Origin: TMED14 sp041179465
GTDB lineage: Bacteria > Bacteroidota > Bacteroidia > Flavobacteriales > Schleiferiaceae
Direction of reading: 5' to 3'
Length of the DNA stretch: 64,000 nucleotides
Assembly (NCBI GenBank): GCA_041179465.1
Contig: JBEGTJ010000003.1
Location: 1 to 64,000, forward strand
Part shown: one piece after another, positions 51,015-58,262 of the stretch
How the letters are laid out: the number at the start of each line of letters is the position of its first letter
How positions within the stretch are numbered: position 1 is the first letter of the stretch
Notes under the pieces: model-generated
What the model was told of the DNA's origin: nothing
The model's input: the letters and a program-made list of their open reading frames with translations, nothing else
Databases searched by the model: none
Program-made: the position numbers and the translations under genes

Positions 51015-52270
51015 GTACCTGGTCCATTTTCAAGTTTGGCGGAGCCTCAGTCAAGGATCCCGAAGCCCTGCGCAACGCCGTTCGCCTGGTTCGCGAGTAC
51101 GGAACCCATCCGCTGCTCGTCGTGGTTTCGGCCATGGGCAAAACCACCAACGCCCTCGAGCGCTACATTCAAGCCCGCGAGCTGGGCGATGCCGCCGCCG
51201 CCCGTGCTGAGCTCGACGGAATCCGCGCCTTTCACGACGAGATGGCCCGCGACCTCGGGCTGCTCGACGCCGCCCTGCAGGGGCAGCTGGACGCCCTCTG
51301 GGCCGCCGCGGAGCGGGTCGACTCTGCCCAGGCCTACAACCCGCGCTACGACGCGGTCGTTTCGCTGGGTGAACTGGCTTCGTCGCGCATCCTCGCCGCG
51401 GCGCTGAAGGCCGACGGCCAAGACGCGGACTGGCTGGACGCCCGCGAGGTCTTGGCGACCGACGCGGTCTACCGCCGGGCCACGGTCGATTGGGCGCATA
51501 CCGCGGAACGCACCGCGCGGGCCCTCGCTCAGCCTTCTGGAGTTACCGTGACCCAGGGCTTCATTGGCGCGGCCCCCGACGGCAGCACCACCACCTTGGG
51601 CCGAGAGGGCTCCGACTACAGCGCGGCCATCTTTGCCCACGTTCTGAACGCAAGCAGTTTGAGCATTTGGAAGGACGTTCCGGGTATGCTCAGCGGCGAC
51701 CCCAAGGTGTTTCCGTCGGTGGTCCGCCTCGAGCAAGTGCCCTACCGCGAGGCCATCGAACTGGCGTTTTATGGGGCGAGCATCATCCACCCCAAAACCA
51801 TTCAGCCGCTCGAACAGGGCGGAACCACCCTGCGCATTCGCTCCTTCGTCGACCCCAAAGCGCCCGGAACCGAAGTGGGCCCCTTTGCCGCCCTGAAGCC
51901 TGAAGTTCCGTGCTGGATTCGCCACGAAAACCAGGTGCTCATTGAGGTTTCGAGCCGCGACCTGAGCTTTTTGTCTGAGGGCCACCTCAGCGAAGTCTAC
52001 CGCATTTTTGCCGAAGAGGGCCTTTTGGTGCGCGCCGCCCAGCACACCGCGCTCTCCACCCGCTTTGCGGTGAACGACGACCGCGTGGCGGTTCCGCGCG
52101 CGCTCGACCGGCTCAACGGGCCCTACCGGGCCAGCGCCGAGTACGGCTTAAGGCTGACCACCGTTCGCCGCCCCGACGCCGACTCCTTGGCGATGCTGCT
52201 CGCGGGAGGCCCGCTGCGCATGGTGTTACGAAATCATGAAGTCGCCCAGGTGCTGACGGCACCGAACTAA
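51011..52270 (+). CDS. lysC: aspartate kinase
   Basis: Aspartokinase phosphorylates L-aspartate, the entry step to lysine, threonine and methionine. The 419-residue protein starts (TTG) with the FKFGGASVKDPE motif; it has the kinase domain VVVSAMGKTTN, FIGAAPDGSTTTLGREGSDYSAA and SGDPKV, followed by a C-terminal regulatory region (about 300-419) of ACT type, suggesting end-product control. It is not fused to homoserine dehydrogenase. The frame overlaps the GNAT stop by four bases. Its own TAA stop forms part of the promoter box of the next gene. Confidence 0.93.
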   Translation: MSTWSIFKFGGASVKDPEALRNAVRLVREYGTHPLLVVVSAMGKTTNALERYIQARELGDAAAARAELDGIRAFHDEMARDLGLLDAALQGQLDALWAAAERVDSAQAYNPRYDAVVSLGELASSRILAAALKADGQDADWLDAREVLATDAVYRRATVDWAHTAERTARALAQPSGVTVTQGFIGAAPDGSTTTLGREGSDYSAAIFAHVLNASSLSIWKDVPGMLSGDPKVFPSVVRLEQVPYREAIELAFYGASIIHPKTIQPLEQGGTTLRIRSFVDPKAPGTEVGPFAALKPEVPCWIRHENQVLIEVSSRDLSFLSEGHLSEVYRIFAEEGLLVRAAQHTALSTRFAVNDDRVAVPRALDRLNGPYRASAEYGLRLTTVRRPDADSLAMLLAGGPLRMVLRNHEVAQVLTAPN

Positions 52271-52275
52271 CTTTG
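52268..52275 (+). promoter_or_regulatory. -7 promoter box (TAACTTTG) of the olsF-like gene, overlapping the lysC stop
   Basis: TAACTTTG is an exact TAnnTTTG match. Its first three bases are the lysC stop codon, and CCGC separates it from the ATG at 52280. Confidence 0.65.
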
Positions 52276-52279
52276 CCGC

Positions 52280-54058
52280 ATGACGACCAAGCCGCTGATT
52301 TCCCTTGACGAAGTTCGCGGCTTCTTGGGCTGGCCCCGGGCCGCGAAGCCCTTGGTTTGGCTCCTCTTTGCGCTTTTGGGCTGGCACCGCCTCAACCGGG
52401 TCTACGCCCGCTTTGCCGACCGCCAGGGGCCCGAATTTGCCCGGGCCTTGCTCGCTTCGCGCGGCGTCAAGCTTCGCTACTTTCCCAGCGACCTGGACCG
52501 CATTCCCCGGTCGGGCGGGGTCGTTTTTGCCGCGAACCACCCCCTCGGAGCGATGGACGGCCTCGCCCTGCTGCACACCATCGCCGCGGTACGCCCCGAC
52601 GTGCGGCTGGTGGGCAACGCGCTGCTCGAGCGCATCGAGCCCTTGAGGCCCTACCTGATTGGCGTGGTTCCGTTTGAAGGCGCCCACCGCAACCCGGTGG
52701 CTTCGGGGCGCGGACTCCTCGAGGCCAAGCGGTGGGTCGAAGAGGGCGGTGCCCTGGTCGTCTTTCCGGCCGGCGAAGTTTCCTCGTGGTCGCCCGGGCG
52801 CTGGGGCGTGCACGACCGCCCGTGGCCCCGTGCCAGCCAGCGCTTCCTGCACGAGGTCGGAGCGCCGGTGATGCCCGTCGACGTTCGGGCTTCCCTCTCC
52901 TGGTACTTCTACGTCCTCGGACTCTTCGGTCCCTGGCTTCGCACCCTGCTGCTGCCGGTCGAGGCCGTGCGGCCTCGTTGGTTCTTCAGCATCGACCTGC
53001 GCTGGGGTAAACCCCTGAATCCCGAGGCTGGGCAGTCTGCCGAGGCCTTCGCCGACCTGATTCGCCAACGCCGCCGCCAGCTGCGCACCGTGAAGCCCCG
53101 AAAGGCCCGCCGCTGGAAGTTCAAACTCTTCGCGCTGCGCCGCTTGGAGCCGATTGCGCCCGAGGGGTCCGCGCCGCAGCTGGCGGCCGAACTCGCGGCC
53201 CTACCGGCCGAGGCCCTGCTCACCCGCCACCGGGATTTGTCGGTGTACCTCGCCAAAGGCCGCGCCATTCCCGCGGTCGTTCAGGAACTGGGTCGCCTTC
53301 GCGAAATCACCTTTCGCGGCGTAGGAGAGGGCAGCGGCAAGGGGCGGGACCTCGACCGCTTTGACCCTGAGTACCACCACCTCGTGCTTTGGAACGAGTC
53401 AGAACAGGCCATTTGGGGCGCCTACCGCTTGGGATTGGGGTTTGAGCTCTACCCTCAGGGCGGAATGCGCAGCTTCTACCTCAGCGGCTTTTTCAGAGTC
53501 CGGCGCGAAGCCCACCGCTTTTTTGCGCAGTCCCTCGAAATGGGGCGTGCCTTTGTAGTCCCGGCGGCCCAGCTCAAGCCCATGCCGCTTTACCTGCTTT
53601 GGAAGGGAATCGTGCACGTCCTGCTGCGCCATCCGGGCCAGCTGCGCTACGTGGTGGGATCGGTTTCGGTGTCCAACAGCTACTCGCGCCACAGCCAGGC
53701 CGTCATGCTTGGCTTTTTGCAGCAGCACTTCAGAGACGCCCACTGGGCCCGCTACATTCTTCCCCGCAAGCGGTTCAGGCTGCGGCTCCGCGCCCGCGAC
53801 CGCGAACTCATCGCGCACAGCGAACCTGCCGACATGCAGCGCTTTGACCGCTTAATCGCCGACATTGAGCCGCACAACCTGCGTTTTCCGGTGCTGATCA
53901 AAAAGTACGTGGGCCAAAACGCCAAGGTGATTGCGTTCAACCGCGATCCGGAATTCAACACCGTCGACGCCCTGATGTACATGGACGTCAGCGAACTGCC
54001 GCAGGAAACGCTGCGGCCGGTGCTCGAAGAGCTCGAGGCGGCTCAGTCCCAGGTGTAG
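52280..54058 (+). CDS. olsF: bifunctional ornithine-lipid synthase, OlsF-like
   Basis: OlsF (described in Serratia and in Bacteroidetes such as Flavobacterium johnsoniae) carries both acyltransferase steps of ornithine-lipid synthesis. In this 592-residue protein the N-terminal half is a PlsC-type O-acyltransferase (acceptor motif NHPLGAMDG near residue 85, FPAGEVSS near 170), and the C-terminal half from about 310 is a GNAT-like acyl-ACP-dependent N-acyltransferase related to OlsB (DLDRFDPEYHHLV, AYRLGLG). Ornithine lipids are phosphorus-free membrane lipids. The end overlaps the convergent beta-barrel gene by 16 bases. The assignment is by architecture. Confidence 0.87.
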   Translation: MTTKPLISLDEVRGFLGWPRAAKPLVWLLFALLGWHRLNRVYARFADRQGPEFARALLASRGVKLRYFPSDLDRIPRSGGVVFAANHPLGAMDGLALLHTIAAVRPDVRLVGNALLERIEPLRPYLIGVVPFEGAHRNPVASGRGLLEAKRWVEEGGALVVFPAGEVSSWSPGRWGVHDRPWPRASQRFLHEVGAPVMPVDVRASLSWYFYVLGLFGPWLRTLLLPVEAVRPRWFFSIDLRWGKPLNPEAGQSAEAFADLIRQRRRQLRTVKPRKARRWKFKLFALRRLEPIAPEGSAPQLAAELAALPAEALLTRHRDLSVYLAKGRAIPAVVQELGRLREITFRGVGEGSGKGRDLDRFDPEYHHLVLWNESEQAIWGAYRLGLGFELYPQGGMRSFYLSGFFRVRREAHRFFAQSLEMGRAFVVPAAQLKPMPLYLLWKGIVHVLLRHPGQLRYVVGSVSVSNSYSRHSQAVMLGFLQQHFRDAHWARYILPRKRFRLRLRARDRELIAHSEPADMQRFDRLIADIEPHNLRFPVLIKKYVGQNAKVIAFNRDPEFNTVDALMYMDVSELPQETLRPVLEELEAAQSQV

Positions 54059-54705
54059 ATCGAGTACAGCATTCCGAGGCGGAGCTGCAGCAAGACGTCT
54101 CCGCCTTCTTGGTCGGGGCGCGTGAAGCCTTCGAGGCGGTCGCCCGGTACGCTTTGCAAAATTCCCTCGACGAACCACGACCAGTGTTCGCTGACGCGGT
54201 GCGTGACGCCGATTCCGCCGCCCAACGCGGGGCTGATGTTGGTGCCTTCGTGAAACTCCGTGTCGCCCGGGTAGGGAACGTTGGTGGCAAACTTCGACTG
54301 GCTGAGCACGCTCGAAACCTGCGCAAACCAGTAGGGCGAGGTCGGATTGCGCTTCCAGTAGCGGCCGTAGGGTACCGCAAAATTGGTTACGCGCAGGCTG
54401 GGCTGCAGATAAGTCGACCGCACGTCGATGCCGGTAAAGCCGTTAACCCCTTCGGTGGACTGGGCATAAATGCTGCCGTAGGCCAATCCCGCACTGACGT
54501 CCCAGCGCGAATTCAGCTGAAAGCCGAGGCTGAGGGCGCCGTGTCCGCGGGCTTCGCTGGCCGCTGAGGCAAACGACCCCCCGTTGAAGTCACCGGCGTA
54601 GCTGGAGCTGCCGAATCCGCCGCGGATGCTCACGGCTTGAAACGAACGTTGGGCGAATGCGGCGGCGCTGAGCGACAGGGCCAAAACGAAGTAGGTAGTG
54701 CGCAT
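54043..54705 (-). CDS. outer-membrane beta-barrel protein
   Basis: The 220-residue product has a signal peptide (VLALSLSAAAFAQ, cleavage expected after Gln near residue 19) and then alternating amphipathic strands with aromatic residues (GALSLGFQLNSRWDVSAGLAYG, FATNVPYPGDTEF), ending in an aromatic residue-containing strand, as in outer-membrane porin-like barrels of the OmpW/PorT-like sort. No function can be given. The ATG at 54705 is used because a TATCTTCG box ends five bases before it; the frame extends to 54723. Its stop lies inside the 3' end of the olsF-like gene. Confidence 0.8.
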   Translation of the reverse strand: MRTTYFVLALSLSAAAFAQRSFQAVSIRGGFGSSSYAGDFNGGSFASAASEARGHGALSLGFQLNSRWDVSAGLAYGSIYAQSTEGVNGFTGIDVRSTYLQPSLRVTNFAVPYGRYWKRNPTSPYWFAQVSSVLSQSKFATNVPYPGDTEFHEGTNISPALGGGIGVTHRVSEHWSWFVEGILQSVPGDRLEGFTRPDQEGGDVLLQLRLGMLYSIYTWD

Positions 54706-54710
54706 GAGGG

Positions 54711-54718
54711 CGAAGATA
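54711..54718 (-). promoter_or_regulatory. -7 promoter box (TATCTTCG) of the beta-barrel gene
   Basis: The minus strand reads TATCTTCG, one mismatch, five bases before the ATG at 54705. Confidence 0.5.
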
Positions 54719-54768
54719 ATCATTGCGGCGGCAGCTCCGCGCCTCCCCGCGCGCTTCTGCCGCAGGCA

Positions 54769-54794
54769 TAAAAAAACCGGCCCTTGCGGGCCGG
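54769..54794 (-). terminator. intrinsic terminator of the YwqK-like gene
   Basis: On the minus strand a perfect 7-bp stem (CCGGCCC/GGGCCGG, 54777-54783 and 54788-54794) with a 4-base loop is followed by a run of seven T. It lies about 30 bases past the stop of the gene at 54823-55191 and is the clearest terminator in the window. Confidence 0.85.
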
Positions 54795-54822
54795 CCTCTA
54801 GGATCGGGCACGCGAAATGCCC

Positions 54823-55191
54823 TTACTTCACTGCCAAAAACTTGGTCGTAACCTGGCCGTTGGCGCCATACAAAATCAGGTACTGCTGGCTTTGGTCGGC
54901 GGCGGTGGTCATCCACAACCCGACCTTCTTGCCGTGCACGTACTGGCCTTGAACCACGGCCACGCCGTCTTCGGTGTACAGCACATACGAACCGTGGCGT
55001 TGGCCGTCGCGGTAGTACCCGCGCTCCTTAATCTGCCCGTTCGAATAATACTTTGTGATCTCCGTGCGGTCGCCAAAATCGGCGACGGTTACGCGTTCAT
55101 TCGCGGTTGCGGTGGGTTCGGGGCGCAGGTCCTGAGCTTGAGCGATCAAGCCGGATGTCAACAGCGCCACTAAAAGAAAGTTGGTTTTCAT
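54823..55191 (-). CDS. secreted YwqK/MORN-like protein
   Basis: The 122-residue protein has a signal peptide (FLLVALLTSGLIAQAQ, cleavage near residue 20) and short repeats of the MORN/YwqK type: YYSNGQIKERGYYRDGQRHGSY, then VQGQYVHGKKVGLW. The family is named after an antitoxin but is found as stand-alone periplasmic or surface proteins in Bacteroidetes. It stands alone, with a good promoter (TTG, 19-base gap, TAACTTTG) and an intrinsic terminator, so it is an independently controlled single-gene unit. Confidence 0.83.
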   Translation of the reverse strand: MKTNFLLVALLTSGLIAQAQDLRPEPTATANERVTVADFGDRTEITKYYSNGQIKERGYYRDGQRHGSYVLYTEDGVAVVQGQYVHGKKVGLWMTTAADQSQQYLILYGANGQVTTKFLAVK

Positions 55192-55205
55192 GGCGTCCGT
55201 ATGTT

Positions 55206-55229
55206 AAGTTAACGTTATTCAAAGTTAAC
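55206..55229. repeat. direct repeat AAGTTAAC around the YwqK-like promoter
   Basis: AAGTTAAC occurs at 55206-55213 and again at 55222-55229, 16 bp apart. Each copy contains the palindrome GTTAAC. The second overlaps the -7 box; the first lies near the expected transcription start. The arrangement is suggestive of a repressor operator. Confidence 0.4.
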
Positions 55230-55249
55230 AAAAAATTAACATTACGCAA
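55220..55249 (-). promoter_or_regulatory. promoter of the YwqK-like gene (TTG-N19-TAACTTTG)
   Basis: The minus strand has TTG (55247-55249), 19 bases, then TAACTTTG (55220-55227), matching both elements of the Bacteroidetes housekeeping promoter. It leaves a 28-base stretch before the ATG at 55191. The region is markedly A+T-rich. Confidence 0.7.
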
Positions 55250-56153
55250 CCTCTGCCACGCGACGAACTAAAATTTGGGCCATTCGGGCAAAAGCCTGCT
55301 CGCTCCAGCCGGCTATGTGGGGCGTAATCAGCACGTTAGGCTGCTCCAAAAGTTCGCTCCAAAACGGCGAAGCCTCGTTCAAACCCTCGAGATTGGGCTT
55401 CTCGAGGTCGACGACGTCGAGCCCAAGGCCGCGAATGAGGCCGTCCTGGAGCGCGCGCCACGCATCTTCGAGCGGCAAAATGTTGCCGCGGCTCGTGTTG
55501 ATCACCCAAGGCTGGCGGGCGCAGCCCTGCCAGAAGGCGTAGTTGGCGTATCCCTTGGTCTCGGGCGAAAGGGGCAGGTGGAAGCTGATCACGTCGCATT
55601 CCGCCTGAATGCGGGCGAGGGTGGATTCGCCCTCAAAACCGCGGCGGTAGGCGTCGTGGGCCAGAACGCGCAGCCCAAGGCCGCGGAGCAGCGCCGCGAA
55701 GGCGGGCCCGGTGTGGCCGTATCCGACGATGCCGACGGTGGCTCCGGCGAGTTCCCAGCCGGTGTTGCCGGCGCGGTTCCATTGGCCGGCGGCGACCTCG
55801 CGGGCCGACCAGGCCACGCGCTTGGTGAGGCCGAGCAGGAGGCCGAGGGCGTGCTCGGCGACGGCGGGGGCGTTGCCCTCGGGGGCTGACAGGCAGGCGA
55901 TTCCGCGGGCCGCGGCGGCGGCGCAGTCGATGTGCTCCATGCCGCTGCCGAAGCGGGCAATCCACTTGAGCTGGGGGGCGCGGTCCAGAAGGGCGGCGTC
56001 GACGGCGAAGCGTCCGCGCAGCACCAGGCCGGTGGCCGACTGCAGGGGCAAGTCGGGCAAGGCTAGGGCGTAGCAGCGGTCCAGCGCGTAGCCCAGGGCC
56101 TCAAGGCCGTCTTCAAGAATAGGGTGGGTGGTGTCGACGAGCAGGGCCCTCAT
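55242..56153 (-). CDS. D-2-hydroxyacid dehydrogenase
   Basis: The 303-residue enzyme belongs to the D-isomer-specific 2-hydroxyacid dehydrogenases, relatives of SerA. It has the substrate-domain motif IARFGSGMEHID, the NAD-binding TVGIVGYGHTGPAF near residue 145, the catalytic Arg in INTSRGNILP, Asp/Glu in DVVDLEKPN and His in LITPHIAGWS near the end. The substrate is not determined; the family reduces 2-keto acids. The ATG at 56153 overlaps the mgtE stop by four bases (ATGA), so the two are co-translated. The frame is open further upstream but only antisense to mgtE. Confidence 0.88.
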   Translation of the reverse strand: MRALLVDTTHPILEDGLEALGYALDRCYALALPDLPLQSATGLVLRGRFAVDAALLDRAPQLKWIARFGSGMEHIDCAAAAARGIACLSAPEGNAPAVAEHALGLLLGLTKRVAWSAREVAAGQWNRAGNTGWELAGATVGIVGYGHTGPAFAALLRGLGLRVLAHDAYRRGFEGESTLARIQAECDVISFHLPLSPETKGYANYAFWQGCARQPWVINTSRGNILPLEDAWRALQDGLIRGLGLDVVDLEKPNLEGLNEASPFWSELLEQPNVLITPHIAGWSEQAFARMAQILVRRVAEVA

Positions 56154-57499
56154 CCGAGCAGCGCGTTGGCGATGGCAAAGTAGATGCTCAGCCCCAAGAT
56201 GTCGTTGGTCGTCGTGATGAACGGGCCGGTGGCCAAGGCGGGGTCGACGCCGTAGTGGTTCAGGGCCCAGGGCACGGCGGTTCCGAAAAGCGAAGCAAAA
56301 ATGATGACGCTGAGCAGCGAAACTCCGACCGCGACCGCAAAGAGCAGCCCGTGGCCCGCGGCCCACGAGTAGGCCAGGATGGCGAGGGCGCAGAGAAGTC
56401 CGTTCAAAAGGCCCACGCCCAGCTCGCGCGTCAGCCGCGACCAAAGGGTTCCAGGCATGTTGGAGTTGGCGAGGCCCTGCACGACGATGGCCGAGGACTG
56501 TACGCCGACGTTGCCGCCCATGGCTCCGATGAGGGGCATGAAGAAGGCCAGTTGGGGCAGGAGCGAGAGTTCGCCTTCGTTGCGGCCGACGACGGTGGAG
56601 GTCAAGATTCCGCCCACGAGGCCCACCATAAGCCAAGGCAAGCGCGCCCGGGTCATTTCAAAGAGGCCGTCGGTGGCCTCGACTTCGTCAGACAGACCCG
56701 ACAGTAGCTGGTAGTTGCTGTCGGCCTCTTCCTGAATCACGTCGACCACGTCGTCGATGGTGATGCGGCCCAGCAGGCGGCCCATGTCGTCGACCACGGG
56801 CACCACAAACAGGTCGTACTTTTTCATGATGCGGGCGACTTCGACCTCGTCAGTGGTCGAGGTCACCGAGCGCACGCTGCGGTCGTACACTTCGGCGATG
56901 GGCGTGCGGGCTCCGGTGGTGAGGAGCTTTTTGAGCGACAGCGAGCCCAGCAGGATGTCGCGGTCGTCGACCACGTAGACGGCGTGCACGACCTCGACTT
57001 CTTCGGCCTGGCGGCGCATTTCGCGCACGCAGCGGCTAACCGTCCAGTTTTCGTTCACCTGCACGAGTTCGGTGGCCATCAGGGCGCCGGCCGTGCCCTC
57101 GGCGTGGGTCAAGAGGTCGGCCAGGTCTTTGGCGTACTCGACGTCTTCGATGTTTTGAAGGACCTCGCGCTTTTTCTCCTCAGACAGGTCGGCCATCAGG
57201 TCGGCGGCGTCGTCAGAGTCGATGTTTTCTAAGACGACCTCGGCGATTTCTTTGCCGGTGAAGTTTTCGAGGATTTCCGACTGCAGTTCGTCGTCGAAGT
57301 AGACCAAGATGTCGGTCCAGCGTTCCGCCGGGAGCAGCTGCAGCATCGCGAGCACCTCGGGCAGCTCGAGCTCTTGGGCGATTTCAGCGACGTCGGCCGA
57401 GTGCAGGCCTTCGAGCAGGTCGACGACGGCGGAATCCTGCCGCTCCGCCAGCAGGCGGCGCAGCTCAGCGCGCAGGTCGTGGGTCGTCGTCGGAGTCAT
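56150..57499 (-). CDS. mgtE: magnesium transporter MgtE
   Basis: MgtE is a Mg2+-gated channel. The 449-residue protein has the full layout: an N-terminal helical domain (about 1-130, VVDLLEGLHSADVAE), two CBS domains (about 140-255, VYVVDDRDILLGSL and VPVVDDMGRLLGRITIDDV), then five membrane helices. The pore-lining helix has GGNVGVQSSAIVVQGLA, the ion-path signature. It overlaps the rsmA gene at its start by 35 bases and the dehydrogenase at its end by four, so it is in one tight unit. Confidence 0.95.
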   Translation of the reverse strand: MTPTTTHDLRAELRRLLAERQDSAVVDLLEGLHSADVAEIAQELELPEVLAMLQLLPAERWTDILVYFDDELQSEILENFTGKEIAEVVLENIDSDDAADLMADLSEEKKREVLQNIEDVEYAKDLADLLTHAEGTAGALMATELVQVNENWTVSRCVREMRRQAEEVEVVHAVYVVDDRDILLGSLSLKKLLTTGARTPIAEVYDRSVRSVTSTTDEVEVARIMKKYDLFVVPVVDDMGRLLGRITIDDVVDVIQEEADSNYQLLSGLSDEVEATDGLFEMTRARLPWLMVGLVGGILTSTVVGRNEGELSLLPQLAFFMPLIGAMGGNVGVQSSAIVVQGLANSNMPGTLWSRLTRELGVGLLNGLLCALAILAYSWAAGHGLLFAVAVGVSLLSVIIFASLFGTAVPWALNHYGVDPALATGPFITTTNDILGLSIYFAIANALLG

Positions 57500-58262
57500 G
57501 GCGCAAGGCGTGAGCCAGCGCGATGAATTGGTCGACGCGGAGCTGTTCGGCCCGCAGCGAGGCCACCGATTCCAGCGCGCTTGGCGCGCTAAAGGTAAGG
57601 CTTTTCAGCGCGTTGCGCAGGGTTTTGCGCCGCTGACCAAAGGCGGTCTTGACGACCAGCGCGAGGTCGCGGTAGGCTACCGCGGGCGGTTCGGGCAGCC
57701 GTTCGAGGCGGATTACCGCCGACTTGACCTTGGGCGGCGGATCAAAGGCCCCCTCGTTCAGCGTGAACAGGTAGTCGCAGCGGTAGTAGGCTTGGGCGAG
57801 CACGCTGGTGATTCCGTACTCCTTGCTGCCCGGTCCGCTGCAGATGCGCACGGCCACTTCGCGCTGAAACATGCCGACCATTTCGGGAATGCGGTCGCGG
57901 CGGTCGAGCATCCAGAATAAAATCTGGGTCGAAATGTTGTAGGGGAAATTCCCAACCAAGGCAAAGGGCGCCTCGGCCAGCTCGGCCGGCTCCTGCCAGC
58001 GCAGCAGGTCGGCGTGGTGCAGGCGGGCGCTGAGTTGCGGAAACTTGCTCTGCAGCACCGGAATGCTCTCGCGGTCCAGTTCCACCGCGTGCAGGGTCAG
58101 CGGGCGCTGCAGCAGGTACTGGGTCAGCACGCCGGTTCCCGGCCCCACCTCGAGGGCTTGACGGCACTCCGCGAGCGTCAGGGCTTCGGCGGTGCGCTGG
58201 GCGGCGCTCAAATCCCTGAGGAAGTGCTGGCCCAGCTGTTTTTTAGCTCGGATTTCGGCCAT
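57465..58262 (-). CDS. rsmA: 16S rRNA dimethyladenosine transferase
   Basis: RsmA (KsgA) methylates two adjacent adenosines near the 3' end of 16S rRNA. The 265-residue protein shows KKQLGQHFLRD near the N-terminus, the SAM motif LEVGPGTGVLTQYLL near residue 42, the catalytic NFPYNIST near 105 (the family NLPY with Phe in place of Leu), and FDPPPKVKSAVIRL. The ATG at 58262 overlaps the upstream stop by one base (TAATG). The protein's end overlaps mgtE by 35 bases. Confidence 0.95.
   Translation of the reverse strand: MAEIRAKKQLGQHFLRDLSAAQRTAEALTLAECRQALEVGPGTGVLTQYLLQRPLTLHAVELDRESIPVLQSKFPQLSARLHHADLLRWQEPAELAEAPFALVGNFPYNISTQILFWMLDRRDRIPEMVGMFQREVAVRICSGPGSKEYGITSVLAQAYYRCDYLFTLNEGAFDPPPKVKSAVIRLERLPEPPAVAYRDLALVVKTAFGQRRKTLRNALKSLTFSAPSALESVASLRAEQLRVDQFIALAHALRHDSDDDPRPAR

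Noticed and set aside
54823..55191. Antitoxin role suggested by the YwqK family name
   Set aside because: The protein has a signal peptide and no toxin neighbour, so it is described only as a secreted MORN-like protein.
55242..56636. 464-residue version of the D-2-hydroxyacid dehydrogenase
   Set aside because: The first 161 residues are Arg/Pro-rich out-of-frame mgtE sequence; the true ATG at 56153 overlaps the mgtE stop.
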